From Symsagittifera roscoffensis (lineage: Eukaryota > Xenacoelomorpha > Acoela > Convolutidae): a stretch of DNA of 64,000 nt. The notes beneath the pieces were generated by a model. The model made no database searches. It was not told the DNA's origin and was given only the letters and a program-made list of their open reading frames with translations. The translations under genes were made by a program, and so were the position numbers. This document shows positions 41,890-51,619 of this stretch, piece after piece; the first letter of the stretch is position 1, and the number at the start of each line of letters is the position of its first letter. The stretch is from the NCBI RefSeq assembly GCF_963678635.1, contig NC_087065.1, positions 40,427,430-40,491,429 of the forward strand, written 5' to 3'.

Positions 41890-43620
41890 TTTTGAAGTAC
41901 ATTGGCTTCTTCACCAAGTACAAAACGAAGTTTCGCTCGTAAAAACGAATTGATTTTTATACACGACTCTATAGCTTCCTATCTGAAGGAAATTCTTCTA
42001 GTTCTCGGGAAAAAGAGCAGCACCACTCACTGTAGCAGCATTAGCCTCAGTCGAACTGTTCGGAGGCGGAATTTTTCTAGGGCAAACTGCAGAATGCGGT
42101 CAGAGGAATTTTTGAATCATGCAATGACAAATCGAAAGAAAATGCCGAAAACATAGCTTGACTTCTGATTTCTCAGCACAGCTTTCCGAAAGCGTCTCTA
42201 CGTTGGCTGACGATCTGGACAAAATGTTTTAATGGTTACCAATTAATTCAGTTCAATCAATCAAGTACAGAAAAAATGCTAGAAGTCCAAAACAGGAATT
42301 GGAAAGTTATAAAGGAATATTTTGCCGTCTGCAAGCACAACTTTAATATGAAAGCAATTTTAGAAGCTTCTAAACAAAGCCAAATCCGTTATCGACTTTC
42401 CCCAGTGATTCCAATGGACGAAATACTATCATACTACGAAGCACAACTTCTAACGGGCGTCATCACTATCAAAGAAGGCTTGCTAATAAAGCTTGTCATT
42501 TCGCTAGCCTCAAGGCAAACTTCATCTAGTGAGTTCCATGTGATACCTGTTCCAATGCCTCATTATGAAAAGGATCGAACCGTAAAATGTAGAACTGAAG
42601 CTCCATACTTGGCCATTTCGGAGGACAACATGGAAACCGCTGTGTTGACAGAATATGACATGAAACACTGCATTAGTTCATCGCGATACCACATTTGCCA
42701 TGAAATGATAGCGACAGAAACTGGCCACAGATCATGCCTCGCCTTGCTATTCTTGGATGCTTTTATGTTCGCTATTATATTTGGATGCACTTAGAGCGTG
42801 TGCAACGGAGAAACTTCAACTACCAGCTACTGAAAAGGCAGAAAACCTTGGCTACGGAGTCTGGCTCATAACATCGGCTTCAGCGGCATATACTCTGTTT
42901 GATTCAGATATTGAATCTACAACTTCCAGTGTCATTGTGAAATTCTCTGGATGCAATATCTGCATATTAACTTTCAAATGTGGGAAACAATTCGTCGGAC
43001 CACATAATAAAATCTGATCAGACTTTTCCACATGTGAGAAGCTGAAGCTCCCAGCAATCGAAATCAACGTAAAGCTAGCCGACCCGATTTCAAATTTGCT
43101 AATTGAAATGCGCAAAATAGAAGAAATGGCGTACTTCGACACCAAAAAGGCGCTGGGATACAACTATTAAAGGAAGTACGAGAACAACTCCTCGACTCAC
43201 CTTCGATACAAAATGTTAAACAGTTGAAGAAGTTAGCCCAGCCACTAGCCCGAAAAAAAAAACGATTCAGACCCTCCTTGTCACGAGTCTTCGATGATCG
43301 GCTAACATTGACGAACTCACTAATTATGGCTGTAGTTTCCTTATCGGATCAATGTTACTCCCCGCACTATTTTTGTGGATCAAACTTAAATGCAAAAAGG
43401 AGAAAATAAAACCCATTTCACATGTGACACCTCCATTAGCAGAAGAGTCAAATCTTGACACGGTGGAACCCTCAGCTCCATTTCAAGAAACATTAAACCA
43501 CGTAAAAGAACACGCGAATCGAATCAAACTGGAAATGACAATGGAACTCAATTCTTTCACCTCACAGACATCAACAGTAATGTTGCTAAGTTACAACCAG
43601 GACTTCATTCCATAAATGAA
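41890..43620 (+). pseudogene. Envelope-like glycoprotein remnant of a retroelement
   Basis: The pieces 42276-42794, 42757-43017, 43018-43170, 43224-43409 and 43352-43615 lie in order but in three frames, with stops at 42792, 43015 and 43168. The first holds a PVPM motif, then YLAISEDN and LTEYDMKHC, then a row of spaced Cys. Together these resemble the ectodomain of env-like ORFs carried by some Ty3/Gypsy elements of animals. A hydrophobic stretch near 43320-43380 followed by Lys/Arg-rich codons looks like a membrane anchor and short tail. A possible N-terminal part runs from 41890. With at least four breaks it cannot make a whole protein. No gag or pol lies beside it, so its parent element is unknown. 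The assignment rests on motif style only. Confidence 0.55.
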
Positions 43621-44879
43621 ATTAATTTGCCGCTGAAAGAACGTTTGGACGTTAATACATCTTAAGTAAAAACATTTTCAGCAACCTTAAAAGAATAACT
43701 CATTTATATAACCTCCCTAGCAAAACACTAAAAATCAAAGGAAGATGTATTTATTCATGGGCAGTATAACTGTAAACATATAATCTGACGAACAGACTCT
43801 GTGTGGAACTACAGGACTTCAAATTAAACCAAATATTTTCTATAAAAACAATGGTAGAATGCAGAAGAACAACAAACCCAGGTCAATTTTCAAAGGATGG
43901 TAGTGTCACATCCCTAAATTCCATTTATGGATATGAATCATCGTTGACGATGGCAACACATACGTGCTCCATTTTTTATACTAGAATAAACTAAAGGATG
44001 GCAAAAAAAGAGTAATAGAGAACGAACAAATACGTTTCGAGGGGATAAATTCGAGAAACTCAAACGGTTGATTCTGAATTTGACATTAAGCAAATATCTT
44101 AAGTGAACCATTATTGATAAATTTTTTAATTATGTGCTTAACGCTATTTTCTTAGATTGGGTTAATTTTAGACAAAATATGAGGAAGACAAAATTTAGTT
44201 TAAATTTTAGCAGAATTTTCAAAAATTTTACCTCGAAAATGGATTATTTTTGGCTACTTAGTCAATAAAAAGTTACGCGTAAACTACCAGGTCAATTACT
44301 GACAATTTTTTTTATCAAAGTGATTCTCTTATAATGTTGAAGAGGGGAATATTCTCCAAGAAAATGTTTAATTTTTTTTTTGAAAGACAAAATACGCCAT
44401 TTTACTATAAACATGCCCATTTTTTATTTGAAAACAGTTTTGTAACGTTTTGCTCAAATTTGAAGACATAATGCCCTTTTCAAATTTTGTTGGGCTTTAT
44501 GAGAGGCTCACCTTGATAGAATTTTGTTAGTAATTGAGCCAGTCAGCGTAGTTTTTGATTGACTAAAAGCCTACAATAAACCATTTTTGGGGTAAATTTG
44601 TAGGCCCGAATTGGGAAAAACCAATGACATCATTTTAATTCTGCTAAAATTGTAAGCAAATTTTCCGCCGTCATTTTTTTTTGTCTAAAACCATCCCATT
44701 TTGAGAAAGTCACGTTTTGTAAGTTTTGCCCGGAATATTACGCCAGCAAGCTTGCGAGCTAAAGAATGTTAATTGAAAGTGGAAAAATTTAGCTTATCTC
44801 GTGGCTTTTTGCTATAATCACGATTAGTAGCATTGGAAATTTCGCAGCAGATGTTCTCTGCTTTTTTTGGCTAGTGGCT
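43621..44879. other. AT-rich, no recognised feature
   Basis: No gene or structured repeat was seen. Short ORFs here lack motifs. Confidence 0.45.
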
Positions 44880-44894
44880 TGTTTTTTATTAAGC

Positions 44895-44960
44895 GTGTGT
44901 GGTTAGTGCGTGAGGCTCATAATTTCTAGGTCGCAGATCAAATCCGAGACGTAGCCACAT
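44895..44960 (+). repeat. tRNA-like relic
   Basis: GTGTGGTTAGTGCGTGAGGC, then CTAGGTCGCAGATCAAATCC, has the layout of a tRNA D-arm/A box and a T-arm/B box (AGATCAAATCC for GGTTCAAATCC). The acceptor ends do not pair, so it is a SINE or tRNA pseudogene relic. Confidence 0.4.
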
Positions 44961-45452
44961 TTTTACTAATTCGTGGCTTATTTCTAATTTTTCTTATTGC
45001 CTTTTATAGAGCTGCTTTGTGTCGTGTTCTCGCTAGTGTTTTGCGAAGCGCAGATTGGTCTGCTTAAATCTTCATTGTACTTAAGCGATTTGGCTTTTGA
45101 GATTTGTCGCTTAAATCCATTCAGTTGTTTTTGATAATTGGAAGGCAATTTCCGCTCTCCAAAAAGAATGCAATTGGCATCAAAAGGAGTTTAAAAATTT
45201 TAGTTTGAAACGTTGGTATCTATTTTAAGAATATCAAGTTACATAAAAACTATTGATCCAAGTATCGAATGGGTTGTTTTTATCAGCAATTTTCAGTTCT
45301 GAGTGGTTCTTGAGTTCCGAAGAGCTATTAGATTGATTTGTTTTTTTTTCAATGTAACTCGATGTTTTAAGAAAATTCAAAAATATTTCTGCCTGTAGTA
45401 TGTCTGTTTTTTTTAGCAATGATAAGCGTTATCAGAATAAATGGACAGGGAC
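44961..45452. other. AT-rich, no recognised feature
   Basis: No supported gene or RNA. Confidence 0.45.
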
Positions 45453-46039
45453 TTGCTTCTCGTTTTCAATTACAAAGCCCTTATGGGGTAAATAGGTTTC
45501 ATATGAGTTTTGAAAGTGCGATCAATGTTACAATAGTTTATGAAAATTGCTAAGTTCATTTATATGCAGGTTTATTTGGAGATTTTTTATGATAGTTTTC
45601 TGTTTGAGAAGATAAGTAAACGATGAAATACAGACATTCGTGCTTCTTTTATGCATGCATTTTTTTAATCGTGGTTTTTTTACGGATCGTCATTTAAATT
45701 TCACTTCATAAGATAATGTAGGTTCAATCAAATTGGCATAATTTCTTGCTACTCGTTTTGGATTCCAAAGCCCTTTCGGGGTAAATAGGTTTCATATGAG
45801 TTTTGAAAGTGCGATCAATGTTACAATAGGTTACAAAAATTGCTACGTTCATTTATATGCTGGTTTATTTGGAGATTTTTTTATGATAGTTTTCTGTTTG
45901 AGAAGATAAGTAAACGATGAAATACAGACATTCGTGCTTCTTTTATGCATGCATTTCTATAATCGTAGTTTTTTTACGGATCGTCATTTAAATTTCACTT
46001 CATAAGATAATGTAGGTTCAATCAAATTGGCATAATTTC
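45453..46039. repeat. Tandem pair of ~293-bp repeats before gene A
   Basis: The units 45453-45744 and 45745-46039 are about 93% alike. Both contain AAATAGGTTTCATATGAGTT, GAGAAGATAAGTAAACGATG and GGTTCAATCAAATTGGCATA. The array ends about 50 bases before the gene A start codon. A TGATTTTAG acceptor-like site at about 46058-46066 lies between, followed by a six-codon upstream ORF (ATG at 46070) that ends just before the main ATG. Confidence 0.85.
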
Positions 46040-46091
46040 AAATGAATCAATAAAATGATTTTAGAGAGCATGTGTAAAATGGTCTCATAAA

Positions 46092-49000
46092 ATGAGCAGG
46101 GCCGCCTCCTTGAAACCACCTGCCTCAATTGCCATTGAGTCTCTTGGTAATCACCCCAAAATCACAAACCAAATGTCATCAACCTGTGCACTGGCTTCTG
46201 GAAAGAAGACGAAAAAGTCTCCGAGCAACGCGTCGAAAAACAAAAGAAAATCTTCAAATGCAAATAGCAATAGTTCAAACAGTTCTCTGAGTGAAAAAAG
46301 AAGCTGGAGTCAAGGAGCAAAAAACAGAAAAGCGCTACCTATTACATCTGGTCCAATTCAAGCTCTAGGAGATAGGGTGTTTAATGAGCAACCAGCAGAG
46401 CAAAAATGTTTTGATTTGAATAGTAATCAAATGCTGAGTGAATATTGGGAGATGAGCTTAGGGCCTGAAGGTCAAATTTCGGCCCCAGAGCGTAGCTCGA
46501 GTCTAAATAAATGTGCGGTTTTATTGGCTAACATTCTTGGAGACGAAGCAAGTGACGTAATCATGAATAGCACTAGTTTGAGTGATGAAGACTTTCAGAA
46601 TAGAAATCACAGACGCGAGTCAGAAGTCGGAAGTCATCAGACGACAGAAAGCAACGATGCATTTTATAATCCTCTGAATTTCGATTCACAACTTACATCG
46701 CCTGACATGGGTTTGAACAAACGGGCTGAATCATCAAGTGGGTACCTGGAGAATGTGAAAAGAGTATCGAAATTAGAAGAAAAATTAAAGCGAAGTGGGT
46801 GTTATGGTAATAATTCACTCTCTGGGAATAATAATCAGCAGTACAACTCGGTTTTTCCCAGAAACCTTAACAGTACAGAGTTGAGTTATGCAAGGAATGG
46901 TGACGCTTTTTCGGGAAATTTCACAAAGCAGCTGCGCAATATTATTCAACATCGGGAAGCGAGTGAATCACAGTCTCCGATTAAAGAAGCAAACCGAGGA
47001 GATTCGGCGGATATGTCTAGTATCAGTCAAGTTCTCTTGACGCCTGAACAAATTAGAAGGCCAACTACCATCGCAAAACAGCCAAATAATTCTCATTTAT
47101 TCCACGACGCTTCAATACGGGCCAAAACATCGGCAACTCATTACGAGAACGAAAGCTTGGTCTATTCGGAATCACTGGCAACATCTACTCCGAGGAACAA
47201 CAGATCGTTCTCGGACGACTATCAAAACTTACCGCAGCCTGGAAAGATGGAGTTGCATCAACAGCAGCAGCAGCCTGAAATTTCAGACCCACTGACCAAA
47301 GAAATAGAGGTAGCGAGTAGCAGTTTAAATAACAATAGCTTGACAGATGCAGGTCAAAATGAAGCGACTAATGCTGTTGCATGCGCTAGTTTGGAAACAG
47401 ACAAAAATAATGAGTCGAAAAATGAAGTTGAAGATGACGATGCGTCTACAGTCCTCCTTTTGAAGACTCTAAATGAAGATAAAAGTTTGACGCTGGAGCA
47501 GAAGTTGAGCCTGATTACAACTGCTGGTCAAGTCAGCCTGAAAAATGCAGGTGAAAAAGCAAATAAAAATTCAGACGGCATTGAGAATGAAAATAATGGA
47601 ACCAACGAACTCGTAGGTTCTTGCGGTGACACTGAGAAAATGTTGCGTGAAACGCTATCAAAACTAACTTCGCAAGCTGTAAAACCGCAAACTAAAAACG
47701 TGCAATCAGTTCCAAAGCAGCCAGCGCAATTAAAAAACAAAATTGTAAACAACAGTTTGCTGCAGTCTGATGCCTTAAGGCAGAGAAAATTGGAGACTAT
47801 CAAAGAGCAACTAGGCGTGGTGAACGATATTTTCGCTGATATCAAAAACATTGCTGGTAAGAAAAAAGATAAAGAACTGAACCACGCCATAGAAGAGCTA
47901 GAAGCTGCTGTTAGTGTACTACCAAGCATAGTTGACAAGAAAATTTTTGACAACGAGCTGAAGTTTACTGTTGAGCCTCTAAGTGAAAGAGTTGTTTTAT
48001 TAGAGGGTGAATTGGCGGGATCGAAAGCACGCTTGGAAGCTATGGAAAAATTGCATAAAGAGTCGTTGGAAACGAAACAAAAAGAGATAACGAGTTTGAA
48101 GGATAATTTCAACCAACAAATGGCTAACGAAAAGTTACAAGCAAATAAACTGCGATCGGCGAAGCTTTCTGTTGAAAATGACAATCAAAAATTGGAAGAG
48201 GAGGTGCAAAATTTGAGAACAGAGCTAAAAGCCCAAAGAAAGAAACTAGAAGACTGCTCGGGTGGTTTCAGTGATGAAATCAAAGAGATAAGATCAGAAA
48301 TTACCTCTGCTTTGAGCGAAGTTCAAAGACAAAAATCAAAACTAGCTAGCGCTGAAAGACAAAACCAAGAACTGCAATGGAGTGTAGAAGCGAAAAATGA
48401 CGAAATTAAGACGTTCGAAGACTTGGCTAAAAAGCAACATGGCAGTATGAGTGAGTTGCTGAAAGAGCTTTCGTTTACGAGAAGCTCGCTGCACCAACAG
48501 AAATCGTTAGCCAACACCCTCGCTCAAGAAGTTGCAAGTTTGAAAGTGGAAAAGGGGAAATCTCCAATTGATCCATCTAACATTCAGTCACGTTTTTCAA
48601 ACGTGTATGCGTTTTCAGAATCCAATCAAATTCAACAAGGAATGTCGGTGGAGAATCAAACATCCAGCCCTGCCAGAATTGATAGCCAAGGTGGAAACAA
48701 CCAGACAAATTCGTACAGTGTGAATGGTTTCATGCCGAAGACAGATCAGGAATACATAGTAGCACATGCTGCTAATTTAAATTTCAAGCAACCGCCAAAT
48801 TCAAATTCTGCAAATAAAGCAGGAGTGAATTCAAACAGGGCAAAAGAAGTTTCGGCTCATTCACCTGGCTCGAATTTGACAGCCGCTAAAAACCAGCAAG
48901 AGAACCACGGGATGCAAGGCATCACAGTCAATGTTACCGATGATGATGACAACAACCACAGGGACGATAATAATCAGATGAATTCAAATGACGAGAGAAA

Positions 49001-49826
49001 TAGTGTTTCGTATGGAAACGGGAATAAAAATACTACTAGCAACGTGCCGACAATATCAATACAACTCCAACAAGAGTCTCCGGATCTTCCGAGTTCGAGA
49101 TCATGCGGAACATCGTCCTCGTCTCGTCTATCGGAGCCGAAAGATTTGGAGCTCTCATTTGATACCAATTCGTATTCTAACTTCCACATTCCTTCTGACG
49201 GTGAAAATGACACCCCGAGAAACCAACCTAATTTGGCTCGACTTGAAATGTACAACTCACCTTCAAGTAGTGGAAATTCCTATACAACACAAATACCAAA
49301 TCTTGGACCAAATCAACCGTTTAATGGCCATTTACCTCCGTATTTAACAGAACAGTTCATCAATGCGATGAAAATTGGATGGCCACAGCAGCACGTATTA
49401 GTCTCAAAAAGCACACCCGAACTTAATTTTGTTTCAATACCCATGGGTGGATCTCATTACGCTGTGCCAAATGGTTACCCCTTCAATAATCCTTCTTTTC
49501 AACAGCCAGATTTGACCAACTTCCAACATTTTAAATCGTATACGGTCAGTTATCCTTCAAACGGTAGCCATCAAATGAATGGTTCTGATATTTCAACGAG
49601 CGAAGACATTTCAGTTGAGTCGATAGAGCAAGCTGACCGATTAAAGAACCCTTATACGCGGTCCGTTCCTTTGCTAGATTTCAGTACCTTGTCAAACACC
49701 TCGTCGGCAATTCCGTCTGCCAAAAGTGAATCTAAATTCCAAGAGGGCATTAAGATGCTAGACGCAGATATTCAGAAGCTACAAAATAGCATTCAGCAGC
49801 TGTTTGCAGTCGGAAACAAGGATTGA
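46092..49826 (+). CDS. Gene A: coiled-coil protein of unrecognised family
   Basis: An intronless ORF of 1244 residues. Residues 1-445 are low-complexity (Ser, Asn, Gln, with a short polyQ). About 448-485 is a helical module, DDASTVLLLKTLNEDKSLTL and onward. About 575-633 is a conserved block that includes VLPSIVDKKIFDNELKF. About 637-825 is a coiled coil with SEVQRQKSKLASAER. Residues 826-1220 are Asn/Ser-rich and disordered in look, and the protein ends with a short helix, ADIQKLQNSIQQLF. The module, block, coiled coil and end helix all recur in gene B, so the two are tandem paralogues. There is no signal peptide, membrane segment or catalytic motif. A scaffold or cytoskeletal role is a guess. 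AATAAA is at 49950. Loss of all introns relative to B suggests retroposition or intron loss. Confidence 0.85.
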   Translation: MSRAASLKPPASIAIESLGNHPKITNQMSSTCALASGKKTKKSPSNASKNKRKSSNANSNSSNSSLSEKRSWSQGAKNRKALPITSGPIQALGDRVFNEQPAEQKCFDLNSNQMLSEYWEMSLGPEGQISAPERSSSLNKCAVLLANILGDEASDVIMNSTSLSDEDFQNRNHRRESEVGSHQTTESNDAFYNPLNFDSQLTSPDMGLNKRAESSSGYLENVKRVSKLEEKLKRSGCYGNNSLSGNNNQQYNSVFPRNLNSTELSYARNGDAFSGNFTKQLRNIIQHREASESQSPIKEANRGDSADMSSISQVLLTPEQIRRPTTIAKQPNNSHLFHDASIRAKTSATHYENESLVYSESLATSTPRNNRSFSDDYQNLPQPGKMELHQQQQQPEISDPLTKEIEVASSSLNNNSLTDAGQNEATNAVACASLETDKNNESKNEVEDDDASTVLLLKTLNEDKSLTLEQKLSLITTAGQVSLKNAGEKANKNSDGIENENNGTNELVGSCGDTEKMLRETLSKLTSQAVKPQTKNVQSVPKQPAQLKNKIVNNSLLQSDALRQRKLETIKEQLGVVNDIFADIKNIAGKKKDKELNHAIEELEAAVSVLPSIVDKKIFDNELKFTVEPLSERVVLLEGELAGSKARLEAMEKLHKESLETKQKEITSLKDNFNQQMANEKLQANKLRSAKLSVENDNQKLEEEVQNLRTELKAQRKKLEDCSGGFSDEIKEIRSEITSALSEVQRQKSKLASAERQNQELQWSVEAKNDEIKTFEDLAKKQHGSMSELLKELSFTRSSLHQQKSLANTLAQEVASLKVEKGKSPIDPSNIQSRFSNVYAFSESNQIQQGMSVENQTSSPARIDSQGGNNQTNSYSVNGFMPKTDQEYIVAHAANLNFKQPPNSNSANKAGVNSNRAKEVSAHSPGSNLTAAKNQQENHGMQGITVNVTDDDDNNHRDDNNQMNSNDERNSVSYGNGNKNTTSNVPTISIQLQQESPDLPSSRSCGTSSSSRLSEPKDLELSFDTNSYSNFHIPSDGENDTPRNQPNLARLEMYNSPSSSGNSYTTQIPNLGPNQPFNGHLPPYLTEQFINAMKIGWPQQHVLVSKSTPELNFVSIPMGGSHYAVPNGYPFNNPSFQQPDLTNFQHFKSYTVSYPSNGSHQMNGSDISTSEDISVESIEQADRLKNPYTRSVPLLDFSTLSNTSSAIPSAKSESKFQEGIKMLDADIQKLQNSIQQLFAVGNKD

Positions 49827-49949
49827 AATTTTTTGAAGTTTTTATCCGTTACACTCTCATTTGCGTACATTCACTCACTTTTAGTTTTGTAGTTTTATTC
49901 TGAATGTAAATGGTGTACAAAGTATGTAAATATTTGTTAGGTGTTATTT

Positions 49950-49955
49950 AATAAA
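49950..49955 (+). terminator. Poly(A) signal AATAAA after gene A
   Basis: A canonical hexamer 124 bases after the gene A stop codon. Confidence 0.65.
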
Positions 49956-49959
49956 TGGG

Positions 49960-51619
49960 CCAACCATGAAGTCGTTTTTTAACAATGCCATGAAACAGAC
50001 CCAGGTTGGTCCCGGATAGATATATACAAAATAACGGATCCCGGATAATTTTGGCAAGTTTTTTTTCCGTCTAGTTTAATTCGAAGCAGAATCACTTACT
50101 TGACTAACCAACTGGACGGATACTTCAATTCGTTCTGATCGAAAAAAAACGAAGAACAGTCGGATATAACGGTGGATGCTTTATTTGCGGTTTTACGCGC
50201 ATTTCTTTTTCGGGAAAACAAAAACTGGTTTACTTTTAACGCCTTTATTGCCAACCCCCGGATGCTCAGCTGAACTATTGCAAATTTTGTGAAATATTAT
50301 TGCAAAATAACAAATCGCCAAATTTGCTCTTAGATATTTTTACTTGTAATCGGCTGTTTGATATTTTCTGTTTGATATTTTCACTTGTAATCGGGACCTA
50401 GGCTTTTTTCCCGTAAACACTTCTTAAATATCTTTAGGAAACTGACCTTGCTGTATCACGGAACATCAGTAACTACCAAGTCTTCCTTTTTGTTCTATTG
50501 GTAAACTGCGTGCCTATTGTTTTATTGGATTTTTTTTAAGTTATGTTAATTTACTCTTTTAAAAGGAAGACGAAATCCACTATTATTGTACAGGAAAAGT
50601 GTAAAGGCCACGAAAAACGTGATCGACTTCCAATTTAGAAGATGGTGTTTAATTATCAGATTTCCCAGCGAAAAAAAAATTACGAATGCGGACAAAACCA
50701 CTGGTGACGTAGGTAAGCGCAGCGAAGCAAGCTAACGCTACTTGACTCTGCCGCATTTGATTTGAGCGGTGTGACTTGCAACAATTTTTGAGACTGCTAA
50801 AAGATAGTTCCACTGAAAAAAAGAAAGTCTGCTAAAATTAGCTATAGGGCTGACTCTTTTATCAGTTAACGATTATTTTTATTGCAGTAAAAGTCTGAAA
50901 TTTACCTTTTTGCGGTTTGACTTTTAATTTTTTACAAGTTCAATGCATTCCCTGTGTTAAAAGGAAGATAAACTCCATTATCGAACAGCCAAAATTAAAA
51001 GGTCACGAAAAATGTGATCGACTTCTAGTTCCGACGATGGAATTTAATTATCAAATTTCCCTGCGAAATAAAAATTTCACCTATAAATCCAGTTTTCTCA
51101 AATGGTTTAAATTCATCAAAAAAGTGTCAATCATAATTTGCTCTAGAAATTCAAATAGTTTTAGGGCTCTTTGTAATCGGGAACTAGACATTTTTCCCGT
51201 AAACAGTTTTTTAACAAGAAATTGAACTTGGTTTATTATTGAAGCTTAAAAAGTTCCAAGTTTCTTCCCACTTGAAATTCAGATATCGTAGTTGCTTTTG
51301 CAGCTTAAGTCCTGGAGTTCGAGACCCGGCCTAACCGTGTTTTTTTTTTAGTTTGTATAAAATTGAAAAAAGTTATAAGTAAAAACTGAATTGTCGGATT
51401 TCGTTTGTCTGCTGTCAGTTCACGGATGTTTCTTTTGCAGCTTAAAGCCTGGAGTTCGAGACCCGGCCTAACCTTGTTTTTTTTAAGTTTATGACTGAAA
51501 TCTTTTAGAAAAAATTGTATGTTATGTGCATGTATTTTGTAATATTGACTCACAAATTTTGCATGAATTCCGTCCTGTAACATTTGTGTCCTGGTGCATG
51601 AAGTACATGAAGTTAAGCT
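49960..51619. repeat. SINE-like repeat copies between genes A and B
   Basis: The stretch 50560-50690 is repeated, diverged, at 50930-51080 (GGAAGA, CACGAAAAACGTGATCGACTTC, TTTCCC.GCG landmarks). A GTAATCGGGAMCTAG block followed by TTTTTCCCGTAAACA occurs near 50390 and 51171. Near 51301-51330 and 51440-51470 a pair of GGAGTTCGAGACCCGGCC sequences resembles a pol III B box, each preceded by TTTTGCAGCTTAA. The ORF at 50917-51225 lies wholly inside these repeats. Confidence 0.55.

Noticed and set aside
41890-43620. The env-like pseudogene as the missing 3' gene of the Gypsy element
   Set aside because: It is on the opposite strand, ~20 kb away, and separated by several host genes; no sequence links the two.
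50917-51225. 102-codon ORF between genes A and B
   Set aside because: It lies entirely in a dispersed repeat whose other copies (50560-50690, 28.5 kb) are not open.
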